A stretch of 64,000 bases of DNA from Ectobius pallidus (Eukaryota > Arthropoda > Insecta > Blattodea > Ectobiidae). The stretch covers positions 23,728,606 to 23,792,605 of the forward strand of contig CAXKWD010000003.1 of NCBI GenBank assembly GCA_964059195.1. Reading direction: 5' to 3'. The notes below the pieces were generated by a model. The model was not told the DNA's origin and did no database searches. It was given only the letters and a program-made list of their open reading frames with translations. Position numbers and translations under genes: made by a program. This document shows, one piece after another, positions 57,851 through 64,000 of this stretch; position 1 is the first letter of the stretch, and every line of letters starts with the position of its first letter.

Positions 57851-58586
57851 TGTGGTGGGCCCTGAGTAATGCCAAAGAGGATCTGGCGAGTGTAATTTTT
57901 GAAAAATGATTTGGTATAAGGGCTGTTTGTTTTCGTATTGTGCTTTTTAAATTGGTACAAGGATTGTTTTTGTAAGGGTCATCTTCGTATTTTCGAAATC
58001 ATAATATAGCACATGGCAGATGGCTAATTCTTGCCCATGTTACTAACGCTATTCCTAACCTAACTGCTACTTAGCCTACCTAGAATTGAAAGTTGGTATG
58101 TAGTGCAGGCCAAAAGAGTGAAAACCCAGCTAAAGTCCCATCACCTTTCCACAGAACGAAATATATGTGTGAAGAGAATCTCGTGATTAACTGTGGGGAC
58201 TTCTTAGTTGAGAATTTGCCCTTAACTCCCAAGTGGACGATTGCAACGGTATACCAAGCTACTGGTTCCACACTGTGAATAGACAATTTGGCATGTCATA
58301 AAGTCCTACTATATGACAGTTTAGATCTTATCGTTCATGGTAGAAGATAATCTAAAAATCATATTACGCGTCCACTTCTACACGCTGTAATTCGCATAAT
58401 TTTAGGAATCTGTAAGAATTCTGTAGGGTCTGAAGGACATTACAACCTCAAAACGGCGTGGCCGTTCTTGGGGTATCTACAAAAATATGTTTTCCACTAA
58501 TCTTACCTTAAAAAGGCGGATTGACCATACTTAAATTACCGAATTATGTGCTTGTTCGGGTTCCCGCATGGAGATGCGGTACTCAC

Positions 58587-58665
58587 CTTAAATTTGTGAA
58601 GTAAAACGGCAAAGACGAGAGCTGTGCGGGAGTTACGACTTCGTTTTGATATCAGCCAACAAGTA
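58587..58665 (-). other. Candidate non-coding first exon of GTF3C3
   Basis: Non-repetitive and more GC-rich than its surroundings, with CpGs. On the minus strand it ends in a consensus donor, TTTAAG then GTGAGT. Splicing to 52663 would remove a ~5.9-kb intron. The 5' end is not defined. This rests only on the donor and base composition. Confidence 0.35.
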
Positions 58666-59089
58666 TATTAGTTATTTAGTTATATATCATCTTCCTTTAT
58701 AATTTAAAACTCCAGAAATTCACAACATTATGCAATTTTTCTTTCAAAATCACCCCACTCCCATCTCCCTACAAAGCGGTCACCACAGAACAGAAACTTA
58801 TTAGAAGTGCACCCTCTGTGTAGAGTTGGGGAATATTTCTTGTAACTGTTACTTTGTAACTGTTACATGTATGTAACGGTAACGACCTGTTACAAAAAAT
58901 CAAAAGTAACGGTTACCAAAGCTCCTCCTAGGATATCTTATTTTCGTCTCAACCAAAGGCGGAACCAGAAAATACTGAAAGGAGGGACCGACACAGACGA
59001 AAGTTTGCTATTATTTGGAAATCCAAAAAATGGGGGTCCTCCCCCGGGATTTTTTATTAAAAAACAAGGGAAAAACAGGTCGTCCCTTT

Positions 59090-59390
59090 AGCTCTTCCCA
59101 CTCGAGACATCTAGATGTGAATGGTGGAACTACTAGCAGTATTGGAAATTCTGACTCCCCCCCTTTCACCACTTCATTACCCTTTCCTACTATTCAATCC
59201 GTTTTCTCCTTTACCCTACCTATCTATTCCTATCCTTTAAATTTTCGACCCAAGGAGATCCGAACACGGGACCGCTAGCATATTAGCCCTTCATCTTACC
59301 CACTACGCCATCGAGCAATCATTACAATGAGAAGCGAAAATTCATCTATTTAAGTTTAGACATCTGCATGAAATGGCGGAGATTGATCAT
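59090..59390 (-). mobile_element. tRNA-derived SINE, copy 2
   Basis: Minus-strand tRNA-like head (59312-59250) with A box TGGCGTAGTGG and B box GTTCGGATC. Upstream TTTAAGTTTAGACAT-type flank and purine-rich body as in 57595-57850. Confidence 0.6.
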
Positions 59391-59422
59391 TTCCTATTAA
59401 TTGCATTTGTGTGAAGTGAAAT

Positions 59423-59960
59423 AAAATCCCTTTAGGCAGGCCTACAGGCTGAGGTAGATCTCGAAGTGCTTTTGGTTTAATTTATTGTCACTGCGCAGTT
59501 CTCTTCTTCTTTACCCTTGGCATGATAAACCCGCAATAATAACTGCAAAAAAAGAGGAAAGAGCACTTTTTAAAACATTCAAATCTCGCCTTATATGAGA
59601 GCTATCGAGAAACTAGGTATTGATTTGTAGAGTACTCATCAAGAGCTTTTCAACGATACCCCACAAGACGTGGTTTCAAAAATTTCGAATTTCCATCCCC
59701 CACCCCTACTCGTACCCCTAAAACCCCCGAATCGTTACTGTCACTGTGAACTCCATAGGGAGTACTCTAATTTATTCCAACAAAGTTTATCTCTATACTT
59801 CATAGGGGCCGAGATATAATTTTTTCAAAATTTCAACCCCCTCCCACGACCCCCCCCCACTTGGGCCAATTTTGCTCATTAACTATTGGGCCTAGAAATA
59901 ACATAATAAAATTTGGTTCAAATATCTTCAAAATTACGGCCGCTAGCGTGTAAAGATATA
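59423..59960. repeat. Shared ~540-bp module, copy 2
   Basis: Near-identical in order to 32225-32776, ending at the same GGCCGCTAGCGTGTAAAGAT. Here it lies in a different hAT element with different TIRs. Confidence 0.9.
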
Positions 59961-60182
59961 AATATATAAGAATTCTGTATAGTTTCTCCAAATTTCTCAG
60001 CAGCTCTCCTTTTTCTCAGGGTTTTTTTTAATACTTTTATTTTTTGTTTTGATTTTTATTTCATTTATTTACTTATTATTATTGTTATTATTAGTTGCGT
60101 TGAGAAATTTGTCGGTGTCGAGCGAATGTAACTGGTCTGGAACAAAGTAACGTGTCGAGAGTTACACCCGTTACATTATTTT

Positions 60183-60412
60183 CACCTGCTCCAGTTACAC
60201 GGACCCGTTACTGTTATTTCCACCTGCTCCAGTTACACGGACCCGTTACTGTTATTTCCACCTGCTCCAGTTATTCTGACCTGTTACTGTTACTCTCGCC
60301 TGCTCCAGTTACTCGGACCCGTTACTGTTATTTCTACCTGCTCCAGTTACTCTGACCTGTTACTGTTATTTCCACCTGCTCCAGTTACTCTGACCTGTTA
60401 CAGTTAATTCTA
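60183..60412. repeat. 38-bp minisatellite, 6 units
   Basis: Unit ACCTGCTCCAGTTAC followed by CGGACCCGTTACTGTTATTTC, starts at 60185, 60223, 60261, 60299, 60337 and 60375. The GTTAC core echoes the ends of the surrounding hAT. Confidence 0.93.
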
Positions 60413-60479
60413 ATATTTCTGTTACAAGTGTTTTATCCGTGACTTTCGCCTTTCGTTACATCTGTTACTTCCAATATTT

Positions 60480-60612
60480 GAAAAACAAAAATAATTTAAA
60501 AAATAAAAATAATAAAAAATTAAAATAATAAAAAACAAAAAATAAAAAAAAATAAAAAAACAAAAAAATAAGAATAAAAAATAACAAAAAATAAAAAAAA
60601 ATTAAAAAGTTA
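60480..60612. repeat. A-rich low-complexity tract
   Basis: About 130 bp of AAAAATAAAAA-type sequence, almost no G or C. Confidence 0.95.
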
Positions 60613-60839
60613 TTTTCTTAATTATTAATGGGCGTAAAGAGTTCATGCATAGAATTCATGCTGTCTGATCTCATATATATTTCTTGCTTTACATACCACT
60701 TAAAAATTTATCAAAATACGATATTGCCTTTACTGGATAATTTAAACTTAGAATGTGGGTATATAGCGTGAAATATGAATTCAATAACTGTAGTAAATTA
60801 TTCGAAATAATATTGATAATTTTACTACTAATAATAAAA

Positions 60840-61690
60840 TCCCTATAATATAAAGCCACACGGCTGACTGACTGACTGACTCACTGACATTAATGTTTGC
60901 CCACTTCCAGATGAGCTAGAAACTTGAAATTTGGTACACATATAGCTTTTAGGCTGTAAACCACAGGAAAATTCCAAAAAGTTTTTTTTTTAATTTTTAG
61001 CCCTAAAACCCCCAAGTAAGGGTTCGCTCACTCACATTAACGTTTGCCCACTTCCAGATGAGCTAGAAACTTTAAATTTGGTACACATATAGCTTTTTGT
61101 CTCTAAACCACAGGAAAATTTCAAAAAGTAATTTTTTTAATTTTTTGCCCTAAAAACCTCCGAAAAAGGGCTCGCTCACTTCGAGATGAGCTAGAAACTT
61201 GAAATTTGGTACACATATAGTTATTAGGCTGTAAACCACAGGAAAATTCCAAAAAGTGTTTTTTTTTTACTTTTGGCTCTAAAAACTCCCGAAAAAGGGC
61301 TCGCTCACTGACATTACTGTTTGCTCACTTCCAGAAGAGCTAGAAACTTGAAATTTGGTACACATGTAGCTTTTAGGCTGTAAACCATAGGAAAATTCCA
61401 AAAAAGTAATTTTTAAAAATGTTTAGCCCTATAACCCCCGAAAAAGGGCTCGCTCACTGACATTACTGTTTGCCCACTTCCAGATGAGCTAGAAACTTTA
61501 AATTTGGTACACATATAGCTTTTAGGCTGTAAACCATAGGAAAATTCCAAAAAAAGTATTTTTTTTTTAATTTTTAGCACTATAACCCCCGAAAAAGGGC
61601 TCGCTCACTGACATTACAGCTAGAAACTGTAAATTTGGTACACACATAACTTTTAGGCTGTAAACCACAGGAAAATTCCAAAAAGTTTAT
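60840..61690 (+). mobile_element. Helitron-like 5' end with ~140-bp tandem repeats
   Basis: TCCCTATAATATAAAGCC plus a (GACT)n run resembles Helitron 5' ends (compare 16720). Six units follow, each with GAGCTAGAAACTTGAAATTT, starting at 60913, 61060, 61188, 61337, 61486 and 61619 (128-149 bp apart). No hairpin-CTAG end was found. Confidence 0.55.
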
Positions 61691-61693
61691 TTT

Positions 61694-62069
61694 CATGACG
61701 ATAATCGATGTTTTTTACATCGATGGAAAACAACTGATGTATTTGCTACATCGATGTTTCTCCCCGACATGGATGTTTTTGTAACAAAAAGAAGATTAAT
61801 AGGCTATTTTGGTTCTACGATATAATTTTATTTTATTTTATTTATTTAATTTCCCAAAACATTGATTTTTTACATCGATTGTTTTCATGGAAATACTTCT
61901 GTTTATTTATGAATTTTGCCTAATTTTCTGATACCATGGCCTTTTTTAAATATACATCGATGTTTTTTGTCTAAATACATCGATGTTTTCAGGCCGATAT
62001 TATCGTCATATCGATGGTTTCCTCCGATTTTAACCTCGATATTTTAACTATCGATTATCATCCCTAATT
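61694..62069. repeat. CATCGATG-rich segment
   Basis: Four exact CATCGATG palindromes and several near copies lie between GATAATCGATG at the left and ATCGATTATC at the right, suggesting a small nested inverted-repeat element with ends GATAATCGAT. Confidence 0.5.
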
Positions 62070-62326
62070 GGAAGCTAAATTTGACAACTGTTTTTTATTT
62101 CGGGGGGGTCCCTCCCTAGAGCCCCAGCCTTGTCTACGTCCATAACCGTTATGGGGGGGGAGATAAAGGGCATTCCCCTACAAGCGGGAAGTGATCTGGC
62201 GATTAACTACGTAATATTCAAGAAAAGTAACAGGTAACGGTTATAAATAACAGTTACTTTCGTGTAACTGTAACAGTAACGTAACTGTTCCAAAAAAAGT
62301 AACAGATTCCCATCTCTACCTCTGTG

Positions 62327-63960
62327 TTAAATCTTGGAAACACGAAGCGATCGCAGCGCGCCTAGTTGCCTGGTAGGAACTACAGGTATAAGAGGGAAAT
62401 TTGAATCGTCCTAATAACAACGTCCCAATTCAATACTAAGACATCTTAAAATCTGATGTTTTGAGAGCATTTATATATTGATGACAACTTCCGTCCATAG
62501 TTATATTTGCACGTATAAAAGGCAAGAGACTTGTAAATCTATATTTAGCATAAAAACTAACTACATAAATGCTCTTTCTGAAAACATCAGATTTTAAGAT
62601 GTATTAGTATTGAACTGAGTCAGCGATATGTACTATATTAATATTGTTATAAGCCTATCTGCAACATAAATATTTATTAATGGAGTACCTATTTAAATAT
62701 TATAATATGTTTAGTAAGAAATTCTTTAGCACTACTGTAAATAAATATCCTTCCCAAACTACAAATCTCAATTACGCTACTACCACAATATGTGTTTAAC
62801 AAAATACTGACAAATATTTATTGTTAATGTGTTTACTTACCATAAGTTATCCCCGTCAATAGCAGATATACATCTAAGAGTCTGGATTCATTTGGGGAGG
62901 GGGGTACTGGTCAACTGATTTGGTCAAAAATCAAGAATACCATTCTGGCACTTAATAACAAAAAGTTAAGTAGAGATTTGAATTTAGCCAGTCTAAAAGG
63001 AAAATGTATTAAACATAAATCATGTAATATTTTGTTAAATACAATAAAAGGAGAGAGGGGAAAAAAAGGAGAAAATATTCACATATATCCAACAAATAAT
63101 ATTAAATTTATTACATTATAAATCAGCATTAAGTATTTACACAGCTTTTTTTCATATTACACTGTAATTAAAGATCCAAAACACATTGATTATACTAAGT
63201 TATATTAATAAATAGGCTAACATAGATTGCACCAATAGTTGTAAATGACTTGTAATCTACATTTCCAGCAGATACATCTACATTCAAGATGTACAATTCT
63301 TACTCATATAAACCATTGGGATTAAAGCATTTTCCCTCTACAATAGGGGTCCCATTTCTTGACAAGAAAACACCGGGACACTTGGCGGTCATTGAAAGAA
63401 CATTTTTTCTTGGGCATTTTATGCTACGTAAACACACTTGATATGGAAACATATGAGTTCAAGTAGATGGTTTTTTTTCGCCAGAACACAGAGAAGTGAG
63501 AAAACAAAATATACGAATACCACTAACGTGTGGAAGTGAGCATCTGCCTCCTCGATGCTGTATCCATGCCACAAAACTCATTGCATGCTACAGTTAATAG
63601 AAAAAGGGAAACTTTTAGCTGCTTTCTTCTATTGAGTGCCAGTAACTGATCAGTAGCAAAATATTGAGTTTCTCACTTTTTAAATTTAAAATCAGAAGAT
63701 TTTTTACAGAAAACAGTTGTAATAATGATATCAGTAATGAAACTAACAAGTATCTAGAATGGAAAGCATCAGGGTCGATCTTTATGTTCAATGCTTTTAC
63801 CGTGAAATAATAGTTGTAATAATAATAATAATAATAATTGCATGGTTTCCTCAATTGCAAAGGCCAAAATGCAGGATACATTGAGATATAGCTGAACAAT
63901 AGAAGTAAATGCTGCACTAATGAGTTATTACAAGAGTTTATTGGTAAATTTCTTTAGCCA
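62327..63960. other. Right flank, no gene seen
   Basis: AT-rich. It has a (TAA)n microsatellite at 63817-63838 and a CpG-bearing stretch near 62340-62370, but no coding frame or element that I recognise. Confidence 0.6.
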
Positions 63961-64000
63961 TGAAATTTGATTTGAACCCACGACCTCTTCCCTATTACTC
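63961..64000 (-). mobile_element. tRNA-like B box, cut by window end
   Basis: Minus strand GGTCGTGGGTTCAAATC is a perfect B box context. It is probably the end of a tRNA or tRNA-derived SINE head that starts beyond the window. Confidence 0.4.

Larger units (their letters stand above)
52664..58586 (-). other. Probable GTF3C3 5' UTR intron
   Basis: Bounded by the acceptor at 52664 and the candidate donor at 58586. Contains MITEs (53887, 56186), a local duplication (54879/55757), a palindromic hairpin (57451) and a SINE (57595). No host coding frame is seen. Confidence 0.4.
58821..62318. mobile_element. hAT element, ~3.5 kb with nested repeats
   Basis: Ends TAGAGTTGGGGAA and (reverse complement) TAGAGATGGGAAT followed by GTAACTGTTAC-rich subterminal repeats; perfect 8-bp duplication CCTCTGTG (58813-58820, 62319-62326). 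No transposase. It contains a SINE, a shared module, two tandem repeats and a Helitron-like end. Confidence 0.83.

Noticed and set aside
60152..60355. 67-codon repetitive frame
   Set aside because: Translation of the 38-bp minisatellite, whose length is not a multiple of three; no sign of selection for coding.
63615..63917. 100-codon minus-strand frame with a poly-Tyr run
   Set aside because: The tyrosines come from the (TAA)n microsatellite read in one frame; no homology is apparent.

Overview
The window is nuclear DNA of an animal, most likely an insect with a large, repeat-swollen genome (a cockroach/termite-like or similar hemimetabolous insect is a guess, not a demonstration). It is AT-rich, has long introns with GT-AG splice sites, and is crowded with degraded hAT, Tc1/mariner, pogo-like, PIF/Harbinger, Helitron, non-LTR and Penelope-like elements. 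No operons, ribosome binding sites or CRISPR arrays are present.

Two host genes are supported, both on the minus strand. (1) DNA ligase IV (LIG4) runs from its ATG at 45322 to its stop at 5832. I could trace 15 coding exons whose phases all agree, giving 2712 nt and 903 codons plus stop, close to the 911 residues of human LIG4. It has the DNA-binding, nucleotidyltransferase (K272 in K-x-D-G), OB-fold and two BRCT domains, with the XRCC4-interacting stretch between the BRCTs. (2) GTF3C3 (TFIIIC102, a TPR subunit of the RNA polymerase III factor TFIIIC) is an uninterrupted coding exon at 49934-52657 (907 aa). A 3' splice site lies 6 nt before the ATG, and a candidate non-coding first exon lies near 58.6 kb.

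Layout: 1-5831 is the LIG4 3' flank with a SINE-like piece, a pogo-type MITE and a hAT element. 5832-45322 is LIG4; its introns hold nearly all the transposons. 45323-49899 is intergenic with non-LTR 3' fragments. 49900-52663 is GTF3C3. 52664-58585 is probably its 5' UTR intron with MITEs and a local duplication. 58821-62318 is a hAT element with an intact 8-bp target duplication that has taken in a SINE, a shared 540-bp module, two minisatellites and a Helitron-like end. 62319-64000 is nearly featureless.

The most interesting signal is a set of four inverted-repeat structures in LIG4 introns (6.3-6.5, 10.95-11.05, 16.1-16.7 and 20.6-21.2 kb). In each, both arms carry a minimal hammerhead-ribozyme-like core: CUGANGA or a close variant, stem II, GAAA, a 2-6 nt palindromic stem III, then UH. 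The best pair (16.15 and 16.63 kb) keeps every core base I checked and shows a compensatory A-U to G-C change in stem II. One structure also encodes a tail that resembles a Penelope-like element protein. Other notable points are about 23 copies of the palindrome TAGGCCTA where fewer than one is expected, a 2.4-kb transposon of uncertain superfamily with ~465-bp inverted repeats only 18 nt from a LIG4 splice donor, and a mariner whose ends are a 218-bp inverted duplication.
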